The translations under genes and the position numbers were made by a program. Below are positions 25,651 to 33,671 of a stretch of 64,000 nt of DNA, one piece after another. The notes under the pieces were generated by a model. It saw only the letters and a list, made by a program, of their open reading frames with translations. It was not told where the DNA came from and ran no database searches. Source of the DNA: DZBG01 sp049241565 (GTDB taxonomy: Bacteria > Bdellovibrionota > Bacteriovoracia > Bacteriovoracales > Bacteriovoracaceae); assembly GCA_049241565.1 (NCBI GenBank), contig JBMLQL010000050.1, positions 124,001-188,000 on the forward strand, given 5' to 3'. The number at the start of each line of letters is the position of its first letter. Position 1 is the stretch's first letter.

Positions 25651-27195
25651 ATGACAACTCTTCAGGGAATTAGCTCAAGGGCCATGCTCGTGATCCTTGA
25701 TGGTTTTGGCCATAATCCACAAGATCTTAAAAATGCCATTAAGCATGCCAATAAACCGAATATCGATGAAATCTTTGCTCACTACCCGTTCACGACTATT
25801 CAGCCCGGTGGTGAAGCCGTTGGACTCCCTAAAGGAGTGGCGGGAAACTCAGAAGTAGGCCATTTAAATCTTGGGGCCGGACGTCCCGTGAGACAAGACC
25901 TTGTTCGCATCAACGAGGCCATTGATAAAAAAACGTTTCAAGATATGCCTCGTCTTCAAGAGATGATTGAGATCGCGAGGGCCGGCTCACGTCGCATCCA
26001 TCTTTTGGGACTTCTCTCAGATGGTGGAGTTCACTCACACATCAATCACCTAAAAGAGATCATAAAAATTATCTCTCAGTATCCTGAGCTTCATATCTAT
26101 CTCCATGCTTTTATGGATGGACGTGATACCGGTAAAGAAAAAGGAATTACGTACATCGATGACATCCTTTCTGTGCCTGGATTCACTTTTGCCAGTATGC
26201 AGGGCCGCTCTATCGGAATGGACCGTGATCGCAGGTGGGAGAAGATAGAGCACTGTTATCAAATGCTCACAGGTAACGGAGAAAAGAAAAATCAAAAACC
26301 TCAAGACTATATCCTCTCAGAATATAAGAAAGGTATTTTTGATGAATTTATTACTCCCGCTCTTTTAAATGAAAATGGAGCTATCCATTCAGAAGACTGT
26401 GTTTTCTTTTTCAATTATAGGCCTGACCGCGCCAAAGAAATAACTCTCGCTTTTAATGATCCTCATTTTTCTGAGTTTAAAGTAGACGTTCGTCCAAAGT
26501 ATTTTCTTTGTATGTCACCTTACGTGCAAGATGAGCTCCCTAATCTTCCTATTCTTTTTGATAAAGAAAAAATCAAAGGAACATTTGCCGAGTATATTTC
26601 TTCAAAAAAACTCAAGCAATACAAGATTGCAGAGACTGAAAAATACGCTCACGTGACTTATTTTTTTAATGGAGGTGAAGAAAAGCCATTTGAAGGTGAA
26701 GAGAGGTGTCTTGTTCCTTCACCTCGAGAAGTCAGCACATATGATAAGAAGCCACAGATGAGTGCTTTTGAAGTAACTGAAAATCTTGTCCAGAAGCTTG
26801 ATGATAAATCAATCTCTGTTTATGTTGTCAATTTTGCTAATTCAGATATGGTTGGGCACACAGGAAATTATGAAGCCGCCGTCAAGGCCATTGAGGCCCT
26901 GGATAAATGTATCGCCATTCTCAAAAAGAAATGTGCTGAACAAGGTGTGGCGATGATTATCACGGCCGATCACGGGAACTCAGATCAAATGATCTATCCG
27001 GATGGCTCTGCTCATACCTCACACTCTGATGCTGAAGTTCCATTTTGTGTTGTCCATCCCCTCCTTCGTGATACAACACTTGAGTTGAACTCCACACTAA
27101 AAGTCATGGCCCTCAAAGATGTGGCGCCAACAATACTACGAATCTTAAACCTACCTAAGCCCGAGTTACTCACTGGGGAATCGATTTTTCTTTAA
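25651..27195 (+). CDS. gpmI: Cofactor-independent phosphoglycerate mutase
   Basis: GpmI interconverts 3- and 2-phosphoglycerate in glycolysis, using two metal ions (usually Mn) and a phosphoserine. The nucleophile is Ser67 in GNSEVGH. Metal ligands are seen in NFANSDMVGHTG and ITADHGNSDQM, and the DGRDTGKEKGI loop belongs to the transferase domain. At 514 aa it is full length. GGGAG precedes the ATG. It lies between rlmH and pfkA in one rightward run. Confidence 0.97.
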   Translation: MTTLQGISSRAMLVILDGFGHNPQDLKNAIKHANKPNIDEIFAHYPFTTIQPGGEAVGLPKGVAGNSEVGHLNLGAGRPVRQDLVRINEAIDKKTFQDMPRLQEMIEIARAGSRRIHLLGLLSDGGVHSHINHLKEIIKIISQYPELHIYLHAFMDGRDTGKEKGITYIDDILSVPGFTFASMQGRSIGMDRDRRWEKIEHCYQMLTGNGEKKNQKPQDYILSEYKKGIFDEFITPALLNENGAIHSEDCVFFFNYRPDRAKEITLAFNDPHFSEFKVDVRPKYFLCMSPYVQDELPNLPILFDKEKIKGTFAEYISSKKLKQYKIAETEKYAHVTYFFNGGEEKPFEGEERCLVPSPREVSTYDKKPQMSAFEVTENLVQKLDDKSISVYVVNFANSDMVGHTGNYEAAVKAIEALDKCIAILKKKCAEQGVAMIITADHGNSDQMIYPDGSAHTSHSDAEVPFCVVHPLLRDTTLELNSTLKVMALKDVAPTILRILNLPKPELLTGESIFL

Positions 27196-27204
27196 GGATG
27201 AATT

Positions 27205-28179
27205 ATGAGTATTAAAACAATTGGTATCTTATGTTCGGGTGGAGACGCCCCAGGAATGAATTGTGCGATTCGCGCCGTTGTTCGTTCGGCCATCTTTCAT
27301 AATCTAAAAGTTATCGGAATAAAAAGAGGTTATGCCGGCCTTCTCCGAGGAGAATTCACTGAAATGAATCTCTCGTCTGTAGGAAATATTATTCAACGTG
27401 GAGGAACGATTCTTCAAACCTCTCGCTGCCCTGAATGGCAAAAGCCAGAATTTCGCGCTAAAGCCGTTAATATTCTAAAGCACCAAGGTATTGATGCCTT
27501 AGTAGTGATCGGTGGAGACGGGTCTTTTAACGGTGCCATGGCCCTTTGGAATGAGCACCAATTTCCAGTGGTAGGAATACCTGGAACAATTGATAACGAT
27601 ATCTCGAGCACTGAATATACTATTGGTTTTGATACCGCCGTTCAAACCGGTATTGAAGCGGTAGATAGAATTCGTGATACCGCTCACTCTCATGCCAGAA
27701 CTTTCCTCGTTGAAGTGATGGGCCGAAACTCTGCTGCTATCGCCATTAAAGTGGGCGTATGTACAGGAGCAGAAAATATTCTTCTTCCACATGATAAAGT
27801 AAATCATCAAAAATTAGCTGATGATATTCAGCGTGGGATGAGCCGAGGAAAAGACTCATCAATTATTATCGTCGCTGAAGGCCCTACAGCTGGACGAAGC
27901 TATGATATTCAACATGTCCTTAAAGACATGCACCATCTTGAGGCCCATGTTTGTATTTTAGGTCATATTCAGCGCGGAGGCTCACCTACAAGTAATGATC
28001 GCTTTATTGCTTCTGAGATGGGTGCTCTTGCCGTAAAATCTATTGTTGATGGTAAATTTCCTATGGTGACAGTAGTGCAATCAGGAAAAGTTCTTTTAAC
28101 TGATCTGAAAAACTGTACAACAAAATCTGATTTAAATTTTGCTGAATATCAGAAGCTAGCTGAAACTCTTTCAATTTAA
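27205..28179 (+). CDS. pfkA: ATP-dependent 6-phosphofructokinase
   Basis: PfkA phosphorylates fructose 6-phosphate at the committed step of glycolysis. The motifs SGGDAPGMNCAIRAVV, VIGGDGSFNGA and PGTIDNDI (catalytic Asp130) are present. Gly106 after GGD and Gly127 in PGTIDND are the residues expected in ATP users rather than pyrophosphate users. At 324 aa the length is standard. It closes the run and its stop overlaps the convergent S24 repressor gene by 4 bp. Confidence 0.97.
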   Translation: MSIKTIGILCSGGDAPGMNCAIRAVVRSAIFHNLKVIGIKRGYAGLLRGEFTEMNLSSVGNIIQRGGTILQTSRCPEWQKPEFRAKAVNILKHQGIDALVVIGGDGSFNGAMALWNEHQFPVVGIPGTIDNDISSTEYTIGFDTAVQTGIEAVDRIRDTAHSHARTFLVEVMGRNSAAIAIKVGVCTGAENILLPHDKVNHQKLADDIQRGMSRGKDSSIIIVAEGPTAGRSYDIQHVLKDMHHLEAHVCILGHIQRGGSPTSNDRFIASEMGALAVKSIVDGKFPMVTVVQSGKVLLTDLKNCTTKSDLNFAEYQKLAETLSI

Positions 28180-28820
28180 GGATTCAGTCTCAATACCGAG
28201 GTTACCACTCCGCATAGAGTGAAACCACTAGTCTTATCTATTTCAATATCCTTATACAAGGGATTGTCACATGTAAGTGTGACAATCCTATTCTGCCGAG
28301 TATATCTTTTTACTGTAAAATCACTTTCTAATTGCGCCAAGATAATTTGTCCATGTTTAGGTGTTGACGATTTATCAACGACTAAATAATCTCCATCTTG
28401 AATAGTTGGTGACATAGATTCTCCTATTGCCTTTACAAAAAATGTTTCTTTGGGATTTTTAATCACTAGATTTTCTAAAGATAACATCTTTTCCAGAAGA
28501 TGATCGTTCCCTACAGGTTTTCCACATGAAACAGCAGTTCCGTAAAGCGGCATTTCAATCGTACTTGATATCGACTTTTTGAAAGATTTAGAGGGCGGAT
28601 TTTCAATAAAATTAATCAACAACTCGGCTGGAACCCTCAGAGAGCGACTTAATTGAAATAGTGTGTGGATGGTCGGATTTTTCAAACCTCTTTCAAGCAT
28701 CGAAATATAAGTTCGATCAAGATCACTGGCCTCGGCTAGCTCTTCCTGACTGAGCATCCGATTTTGGCGAACTTCCTTAAGGATCTGCCCAAATAGCTTA
28801 GAAATATTAATATCAGTCAT
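28176..28820 (-). CDS. XRE/S24-type self-cleaving transcriptional repressor
   Basis: An N-terminal helix-turn-helix of the Cro/C1 type (LSQEELAEASDLDRTYISML, about residues 23-42) is joined to an S24 peptidase domain with the catalytic pair Ser135 (GESMSPTI) and Lys171 (FTVKRY). A probable autocleavage site Cys99-Gly100 sits in GTAVSCGKPV. This is lambda-CI or HdiR-like architecture; it is not LexA, whose helix-turn-helix is of the winged type. Cleavage would be RecA-stimulated, linking the regulon to DNA damage; that is inferred. The upstream region has a set of palindromes that fit autorepression. The divergent gene is a response regulator. Confidence 0.92.
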   Translation of the reverse strand: MTDINISKLFGQILKEVRQNRMLSQEELAEASDLDRTYISMLERGLKNPTIHTLFQLSRSLRVPAELLINFIENPPSKSFKKSISSTIEMPLYGTAVSCGKPVGNDHLLEKMLSLENLVIKNPKETFFVKAIGESMSPTIQDGDYLVVDKSSTPKHGQIILAQLESDFTVKRYTRQNRIVTLTCDNPLYKDIEIDKTSGFTLCGVVTSVLRLNP

Positions 28821-28832
28821 TCATATAGTGTG

Positions 28833-28838
28833 ATTATA
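28833..28838 (-). promoter_or_regulatory. Possible -10 box for the S24 repressor gene
   Basis: Read on the minus strand this is an exact TATAAT, 12 bp before the ATG, which would give a very short leader. No good -35 is visible. The first operator copy lies immediately upstream, where bound repressor would block polymerase. Confidence 0.4.
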
Positions 28839-28839
28839 T

Positions 28840-28968
28840 GTAGACTTTAGTTCTACAGACTATAGTCTACAAGCACTTATGTCGATTTCCTTAATATTGA
28901 CTATAGTAAATGGTTTTTATGTTGATTCTTTTTAAAAAACTGAGAGCATCAGTGAAGACTATAGTCAA
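28840..28968. promoter_or_regulatory. Four ACTATAGT-centred operators between repressor and response regulator
   Basis: Four palindromic sites share the core ACTATAGT: 28844-28851 (ACTTTAGT, with GTAGA/TCTAC arms), 28859-28866 (in the 12-bp palindrome AGACTATAGTCT), 28900-28907 (in TTGACTATAGTAAA) and 28958-28965 (in GACTATAGTC). Centres are about 15, 41 and 58 bp apart. The leftmost two lie at the repressor's own putative promoter. The rightmost ends about 15 bp before the response regulator ATG. They are the obvious targets of the adjacent XRE/S24 protein. Confidence 0.7.
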
Positions 28969-28980
28969 CAGGGTGATTTT

Positions 28981-29340
28981 ATGAATATTTTGGTAGTGGA
29001 TGATAATGAAAGCATAAGAGACATGATCAAATTCATTTTAGAGAGTCGAGCTCATAAGGTTTCTCTCGCTGTTGATGGATTTGAAGCATTGGCCATGATT
29101 CAAAAAAGCGATCATCCTTATGATGCATTACTGACTGATTACAATATGCCTAATATGACTGGCAAAGAGCTTATAGAGAAAATCATTGAACAGAACTTGG
29201 AAATAAAAAAGATTCTTATGTTTTCAGGTGAAGATACTAATGAAGTAAAAATGGAATCTCTCTTGAATCAATATCGATATATTAAATTCATGGCCAAACC
29301 AATAGAATTTGATGAAGTGTTAAAATTATTAGCGTCCTAG
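28981..29340 (+). CDS. Single-domain CheY-like response regulator
   Basis: The 119-aa protein is a lone receiver domain. It has the acidic pocket Asp7/Asp8 (VVDDNE), the phospho-acceptor Asp53 (LLTDYNMPNMTG), Ser82 (FSGED) and Lys106 (MAKPI). All catalytic residues are present and there is no output domain, so it acts by protein-protein contact, for example on a motor or in a phosphorelay. No kinase is adjacent. AGGGTG precedes the ATG and is almost touched by an operator, so repression by the neighbouring S24 protein is likely. Confidence 0.93.
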   Translation: MNILVVDDNESIRDMIKFILESRAHKVSLAVDGFEALAMIQKSDHPYDALLTDYNMPNMTGKELIEKIIEQNLEIKKILMFSGEDTNEVKMESLLNQYRYIKFMAKPIEFDEVLKLLAS

Positions 29341-29344
29341 TCAC

Positions 29345-29845
29345 CTACCCCACTTCTCCAAAAAGTGGGGCCACAACTTCCTTGGCATCAATTGTCTGCA
29401 AATCTAAAAAATTAAAATTTGTTGAAGAAATCAAACAAAGATCATAGTCAATACACTGTCTCAGGTTCATATCTGAGATGGCCTCGCTGAGTTTTCCCTC
29501 TGGAGTTAAGCTCCCGAGGGCCACACAATTATCTATTCGAGAAAGAGGAAGAAGACCCGCCAAATGCCAATACATCACCAAGAGTGGAAACTCGAGATTT
29601 TTAACAACTGTACTATCCATATCTCCCCAACTATCTTCCATCTCCACACAGAGAACAAATCGTTTTAGAGGAATCTGAAGCCCTCTTGATCTGGTTATGT
29701 ATATGATTTTCTCCTTGATCGCTTTTCCATACCTTCCAAGACCGTTGATCTCAATGCCAGGAAGAGATTTCGTTGCATAACCAAAAAGTGTCACAAGCTC
29801 AGGACCCCTTTTTGTCTGATAAAATGAATAAAGCTGAGATTGCAT
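29345..29845 (-). CDS. Stand-alone ComM/YifB N-terminal (ChlI-like) domain protein
   Basis: At 166 aa this matches only the N-terminal Lon/ChlI-like domain of ComM/YifB (Mg-chelatase-like AAA+ family): LPGIEINGLG, KRFVLCVEME, LEFPLLVMYWHLAGLL and VALGSLTPEGKLSEA. The AAA+ motor is absent, and no Walker motifs are present here or next door. It may regulate the full-length protein elsewhere or be a relic. A CCCCACTT-AAGTGGGG hairpin (29348-29370) lies in its last codons, between two convergent genes, without a T-run. Confidence 0.7.
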   Translation of the reverse strand: MQSQLYSFYQTKRGPELVTLFGYATKSLPGIEINGLGRYGKAIKEKIIYITRSRGLQIPLKRFVLCVEMEDSWGDMDSTVVKNLEFPLLVMYWHLAGLLPLSRIDNCVALGSLTPEGKLSEAISDMNLRQCIDYDLCLISSTNFNFLDLQTIDAKEVVAPLFGEVG

Positions 29846-29972
29846 TTTTAAAATCCTTTGTTAAAGATCTTTTGATGCAAGAAATAAGAAAATGAAATCT
29901 ATGCCAAGTTATTAAAATATCTTACTTATAAAACAACGAGTCATACTTTTTTTCACCTAACCAGGAAAAAAA

Positions 29973-30455
29973 TTACTTATTCGAAGAATCAAAATAGCAA
30001 TTAAGTTCTTTTTGGCCCTTCTCATTTTTAGTGATTGTGGCACGAATGGCATAGAGACGTGTGGCGAGTTGATTTTTAACTTCAAGACAGCCAAGGGAAG
30101 CGACATCACAGAAAACGGAATCTGATTTTTTGGCGCATACATATTTAAAAATAAGTCGCTTACCAGAAATACAAATAACTTGCCTCGTGGCTTCTTCGGC
30201 AATTCCTCGTAAGAAATAAGGATCAGCCGCTAGCTCTTTATCACAAAAATGAAGAACTTGAATTTTCTTCCCCATACAATCGATTTCTTTAGGGCTTACG
30301 AACTCAATTAAAGGTGTTTCATGAGACACGGACTTTTTGCAAACTTCTGAGAATGTGTAATTGATTTTTTTAGTATCTGAGATTTGATCCAACACCACCC
30401 CTGCAAAGGAGTGATGTGGGATCATTATAAAAAGGCAAAGGAAAATAAGTTTCAA
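29973..30455 (-). CDS. Exported cysteine-containing hypothetical protein
   Basis: The 160-aa product starts with a signal peptide (KLIFLCLFIMIPHHSFAG). The mature part has nine Cys, likely paired in the periplasm. Translation appears to begin at a TTG (30455), three bases after the glutamate dehydrogenase stop, with AGG upstream. A later ATG (residue 11) would destroy the signal peptide. The close spacing implies one transcript with gdhA. No family recognised. Confidence 0.65.
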   Translation of the reverse strand: MKLIFLCLFIMIPHHSFAGVVLDQISDTKKINYTFSEVCKKSVSHETPLIEFVSPKEIDCMGKKIQVLHFCDKELAADPYFLRGIAEEATRQVICISGKRLIFKYVCAKKSDSVFCDVASLGCLEVKNQLATRLYAIRATITKNEKGQKELNCYFDSSNK

Positions 30456-30457
30456 GA

Positions 30458-31717
30458 CTAACCTGGGAACATACCACGAAGCTTCATGGCACCTTCGAGA
30501 CGACTAAGAGCTGTGATAAGTGCCGCAGACTTCATATTACATTTATAAACTTGGTGAGAAGTGTAAACCTTATCAAAAGCTTGTCTCATGATATCATGAA
30601 GTTTTTTATTCACAGTCTCAAGATCCCAGAAGAACATTTGAAGACCTTGCACCCACTCGAAGTATGAAACAATCACACCACCAGCGTTACAAAGGATATC
30701 TGGAATAATAAATCCACCACGAGCAGTGATGATATCTACAGCTTCTTTCGTCAAAGGTCCGTTAGCACCTTCTGCGATAATTTTAGCTTTTACTTTATGA
30801 GCGTTAGCTTCAGTCACAACACCATCAATCGCTGCAGGGATGAGGATATCTACATCTAGCTCAAGAAGTTCTTCGTTAGTGATGTGTTTTACCTCTGGCA
30901 TATCTTTAAGAAGCTTTCTCTGTTGAACCCACTCAACACACGCTGGGATATTTAACCCCTTATCATTGTAAATCGCTCCTGAAACATCTGAGATAGCGAC
31001 AATTTTTGCATCTTGGTGATGAAGATCGATCGCAGCTGGGATACCTACTTTACCAAATCCATGAATCGCTACTGTTGTTGCTTTATCAATTTTTTTATTC
31101 ATTTTCTCGTAAGCAAAATTAATACAGTAAACAACACCTTTACCTGTTGATTCAGCACGTCCTAGAGATCCACCGATGGCAATTGGCTTTCCAGTTACAA
31201 CACCTGGAATAGTGTAACCATTAAGCTGAGAGTAAGTATCCATGAACCATGCCATCGTCTGTGAATCGGTTCCAATATCCGGAGCTGGAACATCTTTATC
31301 AGGGCCAATGATCATGGCGATTTCTGTTGTATAACGACGAGTCAGAGCTTGAAGCTCAGAGCGAGAGAGATCAGATGGATTTACTTTAATTCCCCCCTTA
31401 GCTCCACCAAGTGGAAGACCGACAAGAGCACACTTAAATGTCATAAGCATTGCGAGAGCGGCTGTTTCTGAAAGGGAAACATGGTGATGATAACGAATTC
31501 CACCTTTACCTGGGCCAAGAGTCATATTGTGTTGAACACGATAACCTTCAAACACTTTTACTGTTCCATCATCCAATCTTATTGGAACAGAAACTTGTAA
31601 CGCTCTTTTTGGATACTTCAAACGTTCAAGAACGTTTGGATCCATCTTCATAATCGCAGCAGCTTCTTCTAATTGTGCGAAAGCATCTTGAAAAAACGGA
31701 CTCTCGAAGAGACTCAT
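30458..31717 (-). CDS. gdhA: Glu/Leu/Phe/Val dehydrogenase, probably glutamate dehydrogenase
   Basis: The 419-aa enzyme reversibly deaminates glutamate to 2-oxoglutarate and ammonia with NAD(P). Motifs seen are GPGKGGIRYH, LPLGGAKGGIKV (catalytic Lys107), VPAPDIGTD (Asp147) and the nucleotide loop IHGFGKVG. The length and the EGANGPLT segment fit the hexameric small-type GDH. Cofactor preference cannot be read with confidence. An exported 160-aa protein follows 2 bp later; an exported 289-aa protein precedes it by 80 bp, with a CCGGCC hairpin (31776-31797) between them that lacks a U-run. Confidence 0.95.
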   Translation of the reverse strand: MSLFESPFFQDAFAQLEEAAAIMKMDPNVLERLKYPKRALQVSVPIRLDDGTVKVFEGYRVQHNMTLGPGKGGIRYHHHVSLSETAALAMLMTFKCALVGLPLGGAKGGIKVNPSDLSRSELQALTRRYTTEIAMIIGPDKDVPAPDIGTDSQTMAWFMDTYSQLNGYTIPGVVTGKPIAIGGSLGRAESTGKGVVYCINFAYEKMNKKIDKATTVAIHGFGKVGIPAAIDLHHQDAKIVAISDVSGAIYNDKGLNIPACVEWVQQRKLLKDMPEVKHITNEELLELDVDILIPAAIDGVVTEANAHKVKAKIIAEGANGPLTKEAVDIITARGGFIIPDILCNAGGVIVSYFEWVQGLQMFFWDLETVNKKLHDIMRQAFDKVYTSHQVYKCNMKSAALITALSRLEGAMKLRGMFPG

Positions 31718-31797
31718 GATAACTCCAGTGTAGGGTTAGAAATTAAGTGGCCCTAGTCTAACGCTGGAGTGATTTTCCGGCCAGTGGAAAGGCCGGA

Positions 31798-32664
31798 TTA
31801 GAATTCTTTATTGTATAGCAGCATGATGGTTTCGTCGTTAGAACGGGTTCCGTCCTCAACATCTGGGTTTTTAGTGGCCGTCAGACGGGCATAGAGGTGA
31901 TCTGTAATGCGCTGGTCAACAGATGAAATATACTGACCAGACTGAGTATAGTAGTTGGCCATTAAACGAAGGCCAATACTCTCAAACGTCTTTTGAGCAT
32001 TCATTTCAGTTTCACCATTAGCACTAATCCAAGCACGGACATAAGCGATTGGACCTCTAAAACCAACAATCACAAGACCTTGATCTACTCGAGGTTGAAA
32101 AATAAATTTCGTCTTTTTCCACACACTCACTTCTTTAGTCTTAAGAGCATCTGGAAGCTCTTGGCCAGAAAGTGTTTTCTTAGAAGTGGCATTGAATCCA
32201 GACTCGAGACGGTCAATACTATCGATCTCATCTGAAGCTCGCCACTCGCGGTACCACTCTTTTGGTTGATCTTTAAGAGGCTGCTCACCTCTACGACGAA
32301 GGTAGCGCATATAATTACTTTTAAAATATTCCCATTTCTCATCTGGTGTCGGCACGAAATAAGCCGATCCCTGAAGAGTTGAGTCCATCCCATAGGTATC
32401 AGCAAATTGCTGGTTATTATTCCAAATATTAATTTGGTTACGGAACTCGCGAATACGAATATCTTTATCGGCTTTTACAAAACGATCGTAGAGAGTCACT
32501 TCATTCTCAATAGGACGAACAATAACATCTTCATCAGGTGTATATGAAGCCGGGGCCCTTGATAAGAGCTGTGCCTGACATGGAAGAGAGCTCAGGATAA
32601 TCAGTGCGGGAAGGCACTGCCTGAGTTTTCTACACTTTTGAAATACTGTTAAAATAATAGTCAT
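31798..32664 (-). CDS. Exported hypothetical protein, 288 aa
   Basis: A basic start (TVFQKCRKLRQ) and a hydrophobic stretch ending LPCQAQ make a good Sec signal peptide. The mature part is charged (RIREFRNQINIWNN, YMRYLRRRGEQ), has several Trp, and ends with strand-like segments (GLVIVGFRGPIAYVRAWI) that may form a barrel or sandwich. I use the ATG at 32664, with AGGG just upstream, rather than the GTG at 32685. No family recognised. Confidence 0.7.
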   Translation of the reverse strand: MTIILTVFQKCRKLRQCLPALIILSSLPCQAQLLSRAPASYTPDEDVIVRPIENEVTLYDRFVKADKDIRIREFRNQINIWNNNQQFADTYGMDSTLQGSAYFVPTPDEKWEYFKSNYMRYLRRRGEQPLKDQPKEWYREWRASDEIDSIDRLESGFNATSKKTLSGQELPDALKTKEVSVWKKTKFIFQPRVDQGLVIVGFRGPIAYVRAWISANGETEMNAQKTFESIGLRLMANYYTQSGQYISSVDQRITDHLYARLTATKNPDVEDGTRSNDETIMLLYNKEF

Positions 32665-32758
32665 TACCCTGTTCCCCTGTGTCACCTAACCCCTCAATTT
32701 TATTGTCCTTCCTGGTCTAAAAATAAGTGGTCTTTCCCCTATATAGGCAAGGGGCATG

Positions 32759-32783
32759 CCAAAAGGTGCCAGCTACCTTTTGG
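32759..32783. other. Intergenic hairpin without T-run
   Basis: A perfect 9-bp inverted repeat (CCAAAAGGT, loop GCCAGCT, ACCTTTTGG) lies in the 255-bp divergent region between the 288-aa and 141-aa exported protein genes. No T-run follows on either side, so it may be a regulator site or an RNA structure rather than a terminator. Confidence 0.5.
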
Positions 32784-32919
32784 ACTTAGGTGAGGTGTCT
32801 AGTTTCTAGTCACCACCAGTAAAGTTTACAGATGAGTGTATGGAAATTTTCTCGATTCCTGTATTTTCTAATCACTAAATAAACCTAGGACATCATTTTA
32901 AAACTTTAAGGAGCCATAA

Positions 32920-33345
32920 ATGAAACTTTCTACTCTTGTCATTATCGCCGCAATCTCACTTTCAAGTGTTTCTACTTTTGCAGCGACAGCGGGACTTCCG
33001 GCTACTGTAACTTGCGATGTCAATGCTCAAGGAAAAGGATTAGGGTTATATAAATCAGCTTCGATTGTTATCCATGAGGGAAAAAATGATAAAGAAGAGA
33101 GATCTATCATTCTTAAAAAAGATGGTGTCAGCAATGAAGTAGAGGTTTCAGTTGAGCTCTCTGGTGACACACTTGATATTGAAATCTTTGGAATGGACTC
33201 AGAGGAAAATGACCTTCTAGAAGTAAAATCATCAATTCCTCTTACTAGAGGAGACAGTAGCTTAACTAGCTACGTACCAAATAAGTTTATTGATCAAGAA
33301 GGGACACTGCTACTACATGTTTCTATTGATTGCACTGTTGAATAA
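32920..33345 (+). CDS. Small exported hypothetical protein, 141 aa
   Basis: The product has a clear signal peptide (MKLSTLVIIAAISLSSVSTFA, cut before ATAG). The mature ~120-residue part looks all-beta, with Cys in VTCDVN and IDCTVE that could close a disulphide. An AAGGAG ribosome site precedes the ATG and a strong terminator follows, so it forms its own transcription unit. No family recognised. Confidence 0.75.
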   Translation: MKLSTLVIIAAISLSSVSTFAATAGLPATVTCDVNAQGKGLGLYKSASIVIHEGKNDKEERSIILKKDGVSNEVEVSVELSGDTLDIEIFGMDSEENDLLEVKSSIPLTRGDSSLTSYVPNKFIDQEGTLLLHVSIDCTVE

Positions 33346-33354
33346 TTTATTTCC

Positions 33355-33384
33355 TTGGGGCCTCACCGTGGGCCCCAATCTTTT
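33355..33384 (+). terminator. Terminator after the 141-aa exported protein
   Basis: An 8-bp G+C-rich stem (TTGGGGCC 33355-33362, GGCCCCAA 33371-33378) is followed by TCTTTT. Confidence 0.85.
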
Positions 33385-33461
33385 AGCAGAAGAGCTTTGT
33401 AAACAAAGTGATTTAATCCAGAAATAGTTTGTAAGATTAAAAATCATCCGATTTTTTTAAC

Positions 33462-33671
33462 CCTGATATTATTTAGGGATGACTAAATTTTTCGTTTTAT
33501 TCACTCTTTTAATATTNNNNNNNNNNNNNNNNNNNNNNNNNNNNNNNNNNNNNNNNNNNNNNNNNNNNNNNNNNNNNNNNNNNNNNNNNNNNNNNNNNNN
33601 NNNNNNNNNNNNNNNNCCTGATATTATTTAGGGATGACTAAATTTTTCGTTTTATTCACTCTTTTAATATT
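33462..33671. repeat. Assembly gap (100 N) flanked by an exact 55-bp direct repeat
   Basis: Bases 33462-33516 and 33617-33671 are identical, and the 100 N (33517-33616) lie exactly between them. Each copy carries the start of the following gene (ATG at 33479 and at 33634). This is what two contigs sharing a k-mer-length overlap look like when scaffolded with a default gap. I read it as an artefact, not a biological duplication. Confidence 0.85.

Noticed and set aside
28176..28820. LexA
   Set aside because: The DNA-binding part is a Cro/C1-type helix-turn-helix and the nearby palindromes do not look like LexA boxes.
31776..31797. CCGGCC hairpin as a terminator before gdhA
   Set aside because: No T-run follows on either strand, so termination is not supported.
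33462..33671. A biological direct repeat or mobile-element target duplication
   Set aside because: The identical 55 bp flank an exact 100-N placeholder, which points to contig overlap.
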